DNA of 64,000 bases from Marsupella aquatica (Eukaryota > Marchantiophyta): positions 24,800,001 to 24,864,000 of the forward strand of contig OZ316893.1 in NCBI GenBank assembly GCA_973895155.1, given 5' to 3'. The notes under the pieces were generated by a model. That model was given only the letters and a program-made list of their open reading frames with translations, ran no database searches and was not told where the DNA came from. The translations under genes and the position numbers were made by a program. Position 1 is the first letter of the stretch. Every line of letters starts with the position of its first letter. Positions 48,099 to 60,417 of this stretch are shown in pieces.

Positions 48099-49601
48099 TT
48101 ACAATGACAGGATTTTAGGCCACGCAAAGTTGACAATTTTTATTTTTTGTTTTACATGCCAGTCTTTTGGACTTTGAGTTACATATGCCTAGATTGATGG
48201 GTCATGGCATAATGCACTCCTTAAAGCATGGTGTGTTTTGTAGAAATCAAATGCACTAAAAAATACAAACTCAAAACTCATGAAAGTCTTTAAACTGATG
48301 GTGTAAAGTAACTTAGGTCTATACTGGGCAATAATGCCCTCAAAATGAGGGCTACAGCCCAGATTTGGAGGGGTTACAATTGACCATAATGCATTGCAAA
48401 AGGGAGTTACGTACCCCACTGTTTTTGATTGTGTTTCTTATTGTTTCTCACATTTGAAGACAAACCCACATTTCATTAAAGTTCAGATTTTACGTTCTTT
48501 ACCTAGAAACAAGTAAAGGACTTTCAATCCACACTTTGGCATAGGGAGGATTGACAAGCCATCCTGAAATTAGCTGCACAGTGGAGGCTGCCACACATAA
48601 GGGGGTAGCCGTAGGCAAGGGAGGGGGGGGGCTATCTTAACTTGTGCTCCCATGTGCATTGCATTACAGTGCCAAAGGGGGGTAGCAGTGTGGAAGAGGG
48701 CCAATGGATAAGAAACCTATGCCCCGCCCCTACCATGCGCCCAGACGTAGAGATGGGTTGACGAGTCATTGTGAAATGAGGTGCACAGTGGAGGCTGCCA
48801 CCTAACCTCTCGGTAGGCTTACTCTTCGCAGTGTATATGGGGTAATTATGGTTTTGAATACAAGTAATTGGGAGTGACATAGCAGTCCCATCCTGAGCAT
48901 GTTTGGGCATGATTTCACTAGTTTTTTAGAAGGAGGAAATAGGATTGTGGTCATTCAAAGTGGCAGATAACAATGGAAGGGGATGGTAGCTATTGCCAAT
49001 GTCATGACCTTCCATGATCTTACTAATAAAGTGCAATGCAAAACTACTTTTGAGGGCTATTGTGTAGAGTGAAGCCTCTAGACTGTAACTCTCAATAAGG
49101 ACAAGATAGAAGAGTAGAATGAAAAAAAACAGAGATTGATCAGGCAAAATTGAACCAGAAATAATTTATAGTCATTTTTTTTCTAGGATTCTTTATTGTC
49201 TTGGTCTCTATTTATGTTCAAGCACTTAGGGGGCAATAATCAAATTGGGGGTAGAGGAGTGTTGGGAGTAGTGCACCACATTTGAAAATAGGGCCACCTG
49301 TGAAGAGAGTCCTTGGTGGAGTAGGGCCGCATGTGAAGAGAGTCAATGGGTTAGGGAGGCCGCTTGTGAAGAGGTCAGTTGCTATCACTTGGGCCAGATC
49401 TTCTTCAATTACTTGAAAAAGCTTTGGAGAGCTGCCATCATGGAGGGTCGACACTTTTTTATCCTCAACTCTGTAAGTAGTGGGTAATTCCAAAAGTAGG
49501 AAGAAACTGAAATTTTTTAAATTTTCTATGGTGTTTAAACTATAATTATTGCTAACATAGCGGAGATAGCATTATGTCTACAAGTTATGGGTTCCCAATT
49601 C
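48099..49601. other. Intergenic, scattered repeat fragments
   Basis: GGGCAATAATGCCCTCAAAA near 48326 relates to the 29.6/39.4-kb repeat. A block AGTGGAGGCTGCCAC is duplicated near 48582 and 48790. AGTGAAGCCTCTAGACTGTA near 49070 belongs to a dispersed family also at 58395 and 61910. No gene is seen. Confidence 0.4.
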
Positions 49602-49735
49602 TAAGTTACGAGTAAACTCCTGTTTACGAGTTTACTAGTTACTAGTTAATAGTATCCTGGTTTACGAGTTTACGAGTTAACGACTGTTACGAGTTTACTA
49701 GTTAAGGCTTTACAAGTTGTGCCTTGCGAGTTGGC
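49602..49735. repeat. TTTACGAGTT repeat array, left of the unknown coding region
   Basis: Repeated TTACGAGTTTACTAGTT, TTTACGAGTTTACGAGTT and variants occur at least six times. The matching array is on the other side at 52501-52640. Confidence 0.85.
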
Positions 49736-49921
49736 GACCGGTGATCGCGACGTCTCACGGCTACCTTCAACGGGACTTAGCAACGGGATGGCGAGCGTGT
49801 ATTGAAGTAAAGGCAAGCTAGGTAGACCTCGGGCGCTCACTCCTGACTAAATCCCTGCCTCCTCCATTGATTCTCTCGGCCTCCCCATTTCTTTGCGCTA
49901 CTACAAGAAACAATTTGAGCT

Positions 49922-52352
49922 ATGGCTGGCCTGGGAGCTGATGAGCAGTACCGAGTTGACGCATTGGCAATTCCTAAGAGCATAGTCGCTCGAATTCCAC
50001 AAGCGCCCGATAGTTATGCGAATTTACAGACTTCATTACAGCAGCTAGGTCTGGGGCATCTACTTGTCGTTCCTTGGGACGTAGAACTCGACTCATACTT
50101 GCAGGATTTTCTGAAGGGGTCGCTGCTTGCTCCTGAATTTCGACAGACCATTTGAGCTCGGCCAAGTCTATGGACTGTGGAGCAAATTGCTTGTGCCTTC
50201 CGCTGCCCTTCAGAAGGAGAAGGATTGTATTCAAAGAAGAAAGATTTGTCTACTCCCTACTTCTCTGGGATTCGCAATCTCACAAATGGCTGGAATCTAA
50301 CACAGTGTACTTATCCAGATTTGAGAGTGCTTCCGGAATTTCTAGTGCCAATTTTACACCCGAAAAAGCCAACCATTTGCCCAGTGGCTTTGGTGAACAC
50401 AATTGTAGCTGCACACAGTGGAGCCATCCAGGTGAATTGGGCCTTGTTAATTTTCAATGTGATGAAGGATCAGGTGAGGAGCATGAAGGCAGGTAGACCT
50501 ACCTATCTGCAGGTATATTTGTCTCAGCTCTATCAGGCTTATGATTGTTTACATCCAGAGGAGAGAACAGAAAGAGGATTACTTCTGATCAAACTAGGCA
50601 TTGAAGAAGAAATTGGTGTGGAAGAACCAGTGGATGCTATTCCCCTGGATTCTAATGATCAGAATGTGGATGTTGATATGGATTTGGAAGACGCCTCTGT
50701 GGGTGAACTTGAAGTTTCACCTGCTCACGATATGGAGTTGGTTCGACATCCTCTGGTTAACTTGGTGTATTCAAGAGAAGTCAACGTGGAAAATCAACCT
50801 GGAGCTGAAAAGCTGCGGACGTCTCTGAGCAACACGAAGCTGTTGCTGACTTGACCACTGCTGTCATCCTGAGGGTTGATCCGACTACTTCTTCAAAGGC
50901 AGAGTTCAACCAGCAACTTATTGATAAGTTAATTGCTCTTTTCGGTTGTGATGATGTGGAACTCTATGATGTTGTCTGTAATTTAAGATCAGAGGTAGTC
51001 AGCTTATCATCCCCATTTCCAGATCAATTAACTCCTGTTAGGACCACCTCTCATATTGTGGGATTAGCCTTAGAAGAATTCGTTGCTCTCAGTCCTGTTG
51101 CACCACCAAACCTGCCTGTAGAGCCAAGTCAACCTGTTCTCGTGATAGAGGATGCGGGAGAGGATGTAAATTATGCTGCCATTGTAAACGACTTACTGGA
51201 CATGCTACAGTGTGAGCCACAAGAGATTATGTCCGTTGTTAGCCACTTAACTCAGAAATCTCCAGTTATTAAAATTCCCCATCATCCAAATCCTTACTCA
51301 TATAGTCCTGATTCCAACTATGAACCCACTGATGGACCCATCTTCACTCGGGGTCGCTCTGAAGATCCTTATGTTAGACGGGATCTCTCTGATGACTCTG
51401 ACCCGCCTTCGGATAATGACACTTATAGATCTTATGACAATTCCCTTGAGTCATCACCAAGGCAGGGGTTTGAAGATGTTGATACAGCTTTGAGGTCAAA
51501 CCCAAACTTAGTAGCAGTGGTTACGTCCTCTACTCAGACTCCCAGGAATGCTACTATTGAGAAGAAGTATCCCAGGTTTCCCCAGGCTCAAGTACAGAAG
51601 TATGTAGACATCTGTAAGGTTATGCATGCCAACAGTTGGAGAATTCTGGAGATACTATTACTTAAAGAAAACTGAGGCGAGCTACATTTTTGACCTGAAG
51701 TATCATGGGACTTCTCGATTGGAAATGGCCCAGTTTGATGAGCACTGGACTGACTCTGTCTACTTCCGACCTATTCTGGCAATGATGTTGCTGCAAGGTG
51801 ATGTAGAAGTGGAGGATCCTGACCTAGTCCTGGCCTGCTTTGGGAATTTTGTAGCTTATGTTCTGGACTTCGTGCTTACTTTTCTCATGCAGAGTAAAAA
51901 ATCAACTTCTTGGCAGAACAACTACATCCCTAAGGAACCTAAGGTTATGCTGGTTTCAACCAGCACATTGGCTGATAAACAGAGAATCTGGGATAATGTC
52001 ACGACTCACACTCTGGGCAAGTTCAACCGGTACTTTAAGGATGTTTGCTGGAGACTTCGACCTTTCTACTCGAAGATGATGAGAACTGAGGATTTCATGG
52101 CCTATTATCCCTAGGTTCATGCTGCTTCCTGCAATCACTATGATGTGATTGGAATTTATAGGGAGGCACTCCGAATAGACTCTTGTTATTTGATGAGGAG
52201 AATGCATGTGATGTATCCAGATAGGCAACTGAGATGTTTGCCCTATTCTCGAGGTTCACCACGATAGGCTGAGCTCATGGAGGTTGTCCAATCAGGCACT
52301 GTTGATTTTGTGGAGCTTCTCGAAATCAACGACATTCGACACCGAGACTAAG
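49922..52352 (+). pseudogene. Degenerate long coding region of unknown, transposon-like type
   Basis: I do not recognise the family. From an ATG at 49922 a coding-like frame runs about 800 codons but is broken. An in-frame TGA is at 50153, the frame shifts near 50806-50820 and again near 51640-51675, and TAGs stand at 52112 and 52265, ending at TAA 52350-52352. The pieces between are long, without Gly/Pro-rich shadow composition, so real coding is likely. Seen inside: ARPSLWTVEQIACAF just after the first stop; a helical segment ALVNTIVAAHSGAIQVNWAL; an acidic Ser/Asp-rich linker (about 51380-51480); a basic C-terminal part with WDNVTTHTLGKFNRYFKDVC. The ALVN...NWAL pattern reminds me loosely of plant transposon-associated proteins of unknown function. 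TTTACGAGTT arrays flank it on both sides, which suggests the gene of an unclassified mobile element. Confidence 0.55.
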
Positions 52353-52500
52353 GCAGAAGTCCTAAGTGTTTTTAGTTAGTTTAGAGTAGTGCATCTTGTC
52401 CGATTTTTAGAAATGTGCTCTAGAGCTTTAAAGGTCATGAAACCTTTTTAGGATGTAGTCTGTACTTAGGAAAGCCTTCTGGCAAAATTTGAGGCTTTTC

Positions 52501-52640
52501 CGAGCTACGAGTAGGAAGTTAAAAATAGTTGAATTTGCCAAGTTTTTACTTAGGTTGGAATTACGAGTTACGACTTAGTTAGACTTTTACGAGTTTAAGA
52601 GTTTACTAGTTCACAGCTTTTACTAGTTTACGAGTTTATA
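52501..52640. repeat. TTTACGAGTT repeat array, right of the unknown coding region
   Basis: CTACGAGT, TTACGAGTTACGAC, TTTTACGAGTTTAAGAG, TTTACTAGTTC and TTTACTAGTTTACGAGTTTA follow each other. The same words in the same orientation make the array at 49602-49735. Confidence 0.8.
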
Positions 52641-54289
52641 CTTAGCCAGATGTCCGGCTTTTCACTTACTGAATCGTCATTTTAACTTTTTGAGAGTTAT
52701 GAAGAGGCATGTCTCTTCGACCCTGTGACCTCTCACTCGGTAGATTTTTACTATAAGATAGCTCTACCACTAGTGTAGTTGATGGTTAAGTTGTGCATTT
52801 TTGCCTCTCCCTCTTGTTAAGTCTATTGATTCTGAACCTATGAGTTTCAAATCAGGCTTAATAACAGGAGAGACTTACCTCCTTCTTGTGTTTCTACACT
52901 TATCATAAACATAGGAAGTAAAATTGCATTTGTAAGAAATCTTTGGATCTTGTGATGACAGATTCCTCCTTCGTGACTCATTACAAATTCCTAATTTCTT
53001 AAAGTTAACTCATTGAGTTTATGTCTTAATGAATTTGATGGATTTTCTTTCATGATACTTAGTACCATCTAAATGTTGAAGTAACTACCTTTTAGATTTT
53101 ATCTGAGTACCACTTAGAAAGAAAGGATAAGACATGTTGACGGCATTTTAAAAGGTACTCTAGTAAGCAGTTTAGATCTGAAAAGCAAACGTGGATTTGA
53201 ATCCTAAATCTATTCATTTTGACTTATGATTAAGGAGTGACCTTGGTCTATTCAAGACTCCCTTAGCATACTTTAAGATATTTTTCCCTATGTTTTGTTA
53301 ATCATTCCCTTTTCATTAATTTAAGGATTATACAATGTTGAGTTACCATTAAAAACTACTCATCACTGTGGAGCGATCTTCAAAATACCTTAGTTAAGTA
53401 ATCAATCCTGATTACTATGTGTTAGAGAGAGTCTTTAAACTCTCATTTGTGTTTTTATGTATCAAATCAACCCCATCTTGTTCTTTACGGGAACGAATAC
53501 CGAGTTTGAAGACCTTTAAGTGTGTTTTTGGTTCTTCATAGCAAACTACAAACTCTATTCATGTTCAAAGAACAGGTAGTCGGGCTAGTTATATCCTATT
53601 TTTTGTGAAAGAGCATCCTAGGGTGTTTGGGACTTCCTAGTTTAGGGCTTGGTTGGATATTCCACTTACTAGCTCTGAGTGATTTATTTATGGGCTACAG
53701 TATGAGCTATCCGAGAACAATTTCAACCAGTTGATGACAGTTGGGTGGGCAGCTGGGAATGTGTTCATTCTAGATACGAGCTCACCCACCTAAACATTAG
53801 GCTACAAAGGGCATCAGCAACAATAGCAAAGCTGGTTATTAGATTTTTACTTTAAGTAAGAGCCCAAAATGGGCTAAGAGCATCCCCACAGATGCACTAT
53901 AAACAACTTGGTATTGGCCTCAATGGCAAGGCAAGTGGCATCCCTGATGTCATATTCACTTGTCTTTGATGGAGAGTGGCCAAAACAGATCCCAACCCAA
54001 TTTGTACTCCCTATGGATCATCTATAAGATCTCTGGCGTCATGGCCATCCAGGTGTCTTGAGATTGGACTATGGTTGCTGACCATATCATTTAGTGAAAG
54101 TGGGCGGCAATACAATTGCATGTCCCAAGAGTTCAAATTTAAAGACAACTTCTAACAGACCAGGTGCCAGTCGGGATTAAAAAATGAGAGTAGCAGCATC
54201 TGCTCTAAGCAAGACCCACTGAAACAAAGTCCAGCCATTGTAGGGGATGGTGAGTTCTTCAATGAGCAGCAGCTTTTGTCAGAAGGAGA
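52641..54289. other. Intergenic, AT-rich
   Basis: No gene is recognised. A fragment TTCAAAGAACAGGTAGTCGG near 53570 belongs to the 47.95/63.85-kb repeat. Confidence 0.35.
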
Positions 54290-55385
54290 AGGAAAAATCC
54301 TTTAAAAACTTTATTGACACCCTAAAACTTAAGTCAATAAATTTTTTTTGAGGAATTTTTTTACCCCTAACTTAATGGAATATTCTTGAAATATTCTCAA
54401 ATTTGGTTTTAAAAAACCCTATGATTTTTATAATTCTCAAAACATACTGGAATAAAACAACCCTAATGTTCTTCAACAAAAATTTAAAAGTGTTTCACTA
54501 AACCCAATAAAAAACCCTATACTTATTTGCGCATGATGGGTTCTCGGATGGGTTGGAAGAAGTGAGGACCCCGGGAGTGAGAGCAGCTTCTCTCAATGCA
54601 AGCCAGCCAGAGAGAGAATGCGTAAGCTCCTGGGATGAAAGAAACAAGTTCCAAGTGATGACACCAGCTAGTCTCTATAAGTGTAATCCCTAAAATCAAG
54701 CAACTCTTGTTTGAGTTTCTCTGCAAGTGAATTGATGTTTTGCCTGAAACTGAAGCAGTGCATGCACTAAAGCCAAGAATCAAGCTCCAGGTCTTGCAAC
54801 CCCTTCAACTAAGCTCGTCATTCTTGAATGGTCCAACAAACAATCTCATCTATGTTCTCCTGTGCTTGGGTATCAGTATCATGCAAGCAAGCAGGAATTT
54901 CCTGGCTTGCACTTTTCTCTTCACTTATGAGGGAATTAATTTCTTGCACGCACTACCTTATTATTTTTCATACTTGGACAAAAAAACCAAAACATCCATC
55001 ACTTTCCTAGCAATTTAGTCCCTTGCCAGCCAAAACTTGGTTTCAGGTACCTTCCTTGCTATCAAACAACCCAATTTTTGGACTCTTCTTTGCCTAGCAA
55101 ACTTGCTGACCATCTCCAGCTCAATCTTGAGCCTTACAAATGCAGTAGAAATCCAACTCCCGGGGTCCTCACTTATTTTCTTCAGACCCATCACATGCAA
55201 GGACATTAGGATTTTTATTGGGTCTAGCAAAAAAATAATATTTTTTGTGGCAGAACATGGGGGGCTTTTTAATTCAAGTTTGAGGATTTTAGTTAACAAA
55301 GTGTATACCAAAAATTTACACCAAAAATTGGGGTAAAAGATTTTTTATGATGTTTTAGGGTGATTATTACCCAAAAACTTAGTGC
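54290..55385. mobile_element. Foldback-type transposon, ~1.1 kb with ~270-bp imperfect terminal inverted repeats
   Basis: The left part 54305-54575 matches the reverse complement of 55158-55380 in order: CACCCTAAAAC, TTTTACCCC, ATGTTCTKCMACAAAAA, GACCCAATAAAAA-type, GATGGGTYT and GTGAGGACCCCGGGAGT. The exact outer ends and the target duplication are unclear. Frames inside show no transposase. The long inverted ends would suit a Mutator-like or foldback non-autonomous element. Confidence 0.7.
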
Positions 55386-55689
55386 ATCATATGGGAACCA
55401 AAGTTGGATGCTAGTGACCTCGCTGTTGAAGAGGTCTTAACGAGAATCCAAAAATTCATCCTGTTGTAACTTGCTAGCAATACCCTTCCTTCCTGGCAAA
55501 ACTCTTGTTTGCCCGCATCTTACAGACCTCCATTATTTGTCACCAAACTTGACTCCCTCGCAAAGGCTCACATTTTCCTATCCTCTCTCTTGCAAGCAAT
55601 AGTTGATTGCAACCCCTGCATAGACTAGAATGTGCTTACCCTAAACTAACCCCTGCATAGACTGCCCTCTTGCAAGCCACCCTTACTCT
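55386..55689. other. Intergenic
   Basis: CCTGCATAGACT is repeated near 55616 and 55652. Nothing else is seen. Confidence 0.3.
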
Positions 55690-56750
55690 TCTTATTGTGA
55701 CAAAGCTGCCTGGACCTTATCCCTTGGTCCTAGTAAGTAAGTTTTGTTGGAAATCCTTGTGTTAAGGGTGGCTTTATGGGTGGATTGACAAGAGACGTTT
55801 TGAGCCGTAAAAGGACTTAGACAACTTGTCTCAACCACAGCTGGGCAGTTTCTCATTCTGGAAATAGAGTGGAGTAAAACTTGGATACATCTATGGAGTT
55901 CTGACAATTCTGGTAGGGCAAAGACTTTCATCTAGCATGTTCTAGTAGGAAGCCTACAAATTACAGGATGCAGGGCCTCTCAGATTGGAGCGGGTGATAG
56001 GGATTGTAAACCTGATTGTAAGCTTTAAAGAGGAGTGACAAAAACTGAGATATTTGTTTTTTGAATGTGCTTGTGTTTGGATATGTTGAGATAAATGCTT
56101 TCATGACTTGCGCATCCTGGGGAGATTGTTTGGCTCCTGAACTCCGTAGATGGGAAGGATCTCATCCCCTCTGCAAGGTTTTGTGTGCTTCTTGAAATGC
56201 TTTGAATGTTGTGACTTGGCTGGGGAGTAGTAGGATTTTTGATTTGAGTCTTTTCTTGTCCGAGGTTTAACACCACTTTTTGGCGGTAAGTCTGCTTATA
56301 CAGAGCGTACAGGCTGGTGAAGGCTAAGGAGTGGATTGCAGGACAAAGGCATTTTTGTAACAATTCTCCATGTGTGTCTGGCTGAGATTCTCAGATGCTC
56401 AGCTTTTTGTTCTGCTCTATCTTCCACCTGGACTGGTTTCTTAGGTGGCGATTTCTTTGATGAAACCTCATCCTTTAGGGGGTTTACTTCAAGTTCGAGT
56501 ATGCTTAGTTTGCTTGTATCATAGGTGATGGTCTCTTAGGGTCTCTTTGCTACTCTGTTGCATGGCTGTTACTGCCTTGGATGGACGGTTTGGCGCAAGA
56601 GGCTTTAGGAGTGGTGTCCCTGTTTTGGTTTCTACTGTGACTGACTCCTTGGGAGTTGTGCCTTCTATGTTTCTGCCCTTTGTGGCTGTTTGAATTGCTT
56701 CCCCCCATCTGTGGGCCCTTCATGGAAATCAATAAATATATAACTAAAAA
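55690..56750 (+). pseudogene. LINE relic, C-terminus and 3' end
   Basis: On the plus strand LRYLFFECACVWIC followed by a stop and DKC (about 56046-56100) matches the zf-RVT block of plant LINE ORF2. Upstream LVSTTAGQFLILEIEWSK (about 55827-55880) fits the preceding segment. Multiple stops and shifts are present. The 3' end near 56725-56750 has GGAAATCAATAAATATATAA, resembling the AT-rich LINE tail. It is a different and more decayed copy than the one at 45650-46870. Confidence 0.6.
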
Positions 56751-58619
56751 CTTCTCAAGAGGCTTTACGAGATGTTTGGCCCATTGTTTCTAAGTTTCAT
56801 TCCATTCAAGTGGACCCTACAATGAGTGAAAACTGCTGCAACTGACTTTACAAGAGCTCACAATGGGGCCAAGTAAAGGCAAACATGAAAATATTTGTCT
56901 TATCAAGAGTTTTAGACCAAGTTGAGAGGTGGTCCAGACATTTATAAACTTTAGCTTCTTCATTGAGCCTTCATTGAAGTTCAATTCTTTGGTCTGGAGT
57001 TTTTTTAGAGCAAGAGGTGGCCCTCCAGTTTAATTATTTTGGTGAGCAAAAACAAGTCCCCCTAGCTACATCTTGTAATGCCCCCTAAGAAATGGGAGTT
57101 TATTTGGGGTCTCACTAAGTAAATGTCTCGCTGGTTGATCCTTCAAATAATTATCAGAAGAAACACAATCAGAAATGGGGGATGCCCACAGAAGTCAACG
57201 TGATAACCACAAGGTGACAAAAGACCAATTTCTTGAAGTTGAGGGTTGTTCTGAGTATAAATTGAAAATAACTGATTTTTGGTCAGAAGTGTGAAATTCC
57301 GGTGAATTGACTCGACTCAATATAGATTCACCATTTAGCTCTCAAATAGGTGAATCAATAGTGATGTTTTCCCTTCAAGATTAATCAGGAAAGTAAAAAA
57401 GAACCCCCCCCCCAGCATGGCACTATGCATTGTCAAGAATGCTTGGATGGGCTTTTAGAACCCAAACTGAATTTCACTTATCATTGGATTGTGCTCCATT
57501 AGTACTTTTGGCAGTTTTTCCAGTGTAAAATTTCTGTACACTAGTTATGCACTACATCTTTGTGCGATTGGCATCCCGATAATTTGCACAGCAAAATCCA
57601 GCAGTCAAACATGTAGAAGGAAAAACAATCACTGATATGATGAACAAATTGGGTTTCTCTTGGTTTGGAAAGTCAGTCCAACCTGTGGACACATGACACA
57701 TGCCAGGTGACACACTCGGGGGGTTGACTATCAAAATCTTAGGAATTACGTGCAATCCAAAATAAGTATTTTTGATAGAAATTAATAAAAAAAATTAAAG
57801 TGTAGGAGGCAAAAGAAGTTATTATAAACTCATGTTTATAGAATATTCTCTAATATATAACTTTTATAAAGTAAAATAGGTTATTAATATTGAAAATGGA
57901 TAATATTTTTGAAATATTTTCTTTATAAAATAGGTCTATTTATATTAGGCTAAGATCGCACATGGTATCCCAAAATATACACTTAGTTAACCCCCTAGGT
58001 GACACACTACACCATATGCTGAATGATGTGTTGTAATGTGCATTTACCAGAAAGGGCGTGATTGCATCTAGGTTGTGTTGAACAGCCTTAGAGCATCTCC
58101 ATTGGCAGACTGAATTAAGCCTGCAAAATAAAATTATATTGTGAGTTGCTCAGCCCCCACCAGTGTCCTTCTATGCATGCCCTTCACACACATATCTAAC
58201 TACATTATGGCAATCAAAAGCTACTGTTCAGCGTCTAAGACTGCCGGTAATCACACACCAAAATGTGGTAATATACGTTGTGTACTCATTGATTGAAAGA
58301 AAATAGCAAGGTTTATCATGGTATGGAATGATGTCATGCACTATATATGTCATATTTTGATGTGCATTTATTGGGACCCTCTAAGGTCTACAGTGAAGCC
58401 TCTAGATTGTGACTAGGGGGACATAATTGAAATTGGGATGCCCCAGTGGGAAATGTGGATTGGGGGGGGGGGGGTCTCTCAAAATGGCACAACTCTTGAA
58501 GGTCCTTACCTCTATTATTTTCAATAGTCGTTGTTGTTGAAGCGTTTTTTACTTGCAACTTAAACTGCAAGTGAAACTAACATGATTTTGTAAACCAAAG
58601 GTAATGAGTGTTACCGTCT
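56751..58619. other. Intergenic, homopolymer tracts and dispersed repeat
   Basis: GGTGAATTGACTCGACTCAA with inverted TTCACC boxes lies near 57302-57340. A poly-C run is near 57405 and a 12-base poly-G near 58460. CAGTGAAGCCTCTAGATTGT at about 58391 belongs to the AGTGAAGCCTCTAGAC family. No gene is seen. Confidence 0.4.
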
Positions 58620-58990
58620 ACCGTGTAAAAATGCAGCGTGTACAAGTGCATTCCATGGATAAGTGCAAGTCAGTCACTTAGTCCCATCATATTAATTTCC
58701 TTCATAAATGAGATATCTCTGCAGTTTGCATAAGTGCAGGTCTTATTAAACAACACATACACAGTAAGCAATTATTGATAAGTGAAACAGAAAATTACAT
58801 AAAGTCGTTTCATGCACTTATCCAGGTGAATGATGCAATATGCAGGATCAAGGTTAGAAGGAGTCTGATGTGTGTGCCCTGACAACACATATGAAGGGGT
58901 GCATGTGTGTGACCTGAGAGCACATGTGAGGAAGTGAATACACTGTTTCCCGTGACATAGTGCTTACTATGGATAAGTGCAGGTTTGGGG
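58620..58990. repeat. AAGTGCA-rich dispersed repeat, longer copy
   Basis: GTGTAAAAATGCA, AAGTGCATTCCATGGATAAG, ATAAGTGCAGG (three times) and inverted TGCACTTATCC are seen, as in 38824-38996. Inside, a ~40-bp unit GATGTGTGTGCCCTGA / CATGTGTGTGACCTGA is duplicated (about 58868-58945). Confidence 0.6.
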
Positions 58991-60379
58991 CGTCTTCCCA
59001 GAAGCCGGCACTTAGCCCATGTAGACTTTACTTTTTGACTTGAAGTCAAGATCACTACAACACTATTTCAATGTATTACTAAGTCTTACATACGAGTTGA
59101 AGCTATGAACAGAGTAGGCTTTTCGGTCAAAGTGGTGGTCTACTTAGCTTCCACTTTATGAAGTAAGTGGACGAGAGACATTTTTAAATCGAAAACAAGC
59201 CTTTCATTGCCAGCCAAGCAGTACAGAAAGGGCACGCAAAGCGAGGAGGAAGAGGTCTCCATAACCAACAGAGAAGAGTTTCATATGTCCTTCCCAACTC
59301 AGAAACCAACTGAATATTTAAAGCCAAACTGAAAAGGTCAAGGGACTGCCACACAGGCTATGTTGACCACACACGTCTAGACTTTGAAAAGAACAGTGCT
59401 ATAATATATATTTTGTACCCCCAAAGCATGTGAGAATGACGAGAGATATGCTACATGGACCAACTTTGAAATCTCTAGTGTATAATATAGTGTACCCCAA
59501 AACATGTGAGAATGACGAGAGATATACCTTATGGACCCTATTAAGATATCCATGAACATCCTAATTAGTGAATCTTTTGAGACAGGAAACTCACTGGCAA
59601 AAAGACCCAATAAAGGGAGGAAAAATGGAGAGACCCCAAGAAGACCAAAGAGTCCCAATAAAGCAAGGAGTCCACCACAACTACAAAAAGTCCACTAAGA
59701 AGCAAAGAACTAAAACCCTACTGGGTGGAAACCAAAAACCTAGCATAGCTCTAGAATAAACTGCATAGGAAGGAAACTGCATGTGAAGGTCACCAAAGGG
59801 AATCTATCTAAAGGCCCTAAATCAACTCCTCAGCAGGAAAAACATACGAGTGTAACAAAGGGAGAACCAAACCAAATAGAAAAGACCCTGCAGAATTGCC
59901 AGAACCATATACGTAAGACAGAAAAAGCAAACCACCACTATTGCAGAAAGGACTTGCACAACACCCTAGGCCACCCATACCAGAAAGAATCGTACAGAGT
60001 AAAGTGTGAGATATAACAAGGGTTTTCCAATTAGTAACTCTTTTTTCTCTTTTTCTTAGTCCTTTTTTAGATCTAACACTTGTTTTCTTTCCTGGTTAGG
60101 TGTTTGTTCCCTTTGGAACTCTTTTTCTTTACTTTCATTGTACTTTGTTTTTCACTGATTTATAAATTTTGCTGGAAGATTCCCTTTTGGAGGGAAACTC
60201 CGCTTGCCCTCCTATTTGTTGCTAATGATTTGAAAACAGAGCATTATTTGGTTACGTACTTACGTTGTTTTTCAATGCAAACCTTTAATAAAGGAAACTC
60301 CCGGTGTTGACTCCCCTTATTTCGCTGACAGTTGAAGATTTAAAGCCAGCTAAAAGTGGAAGACTATATAGTCAACCTC

Positions 60380-60381
<2 letters not shown>
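58991..60381. other. Intergenic with a ~80-bp tandem repeat and a short-insert relative
   Basis: About 59399-59540 holds two copies of a unit with CATGTGAGAATGACGAGAGA. About 59580-59680 (GACCCAATAAAGGGAGGAAA, AAGACCAAAGAGTCCCAATA) is related to 22870-23190 and to the short dispersed inserts. No gene is seen. Confidence 0.45.

Positions 60382-60415
<34 letters not shown>
60382..60415. repeat. (CT)n microsatellite
   Basis: Seventeen CT units, perfect. Confidence 0.97.
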
Positions 60416-60417
<2 letters not shown>

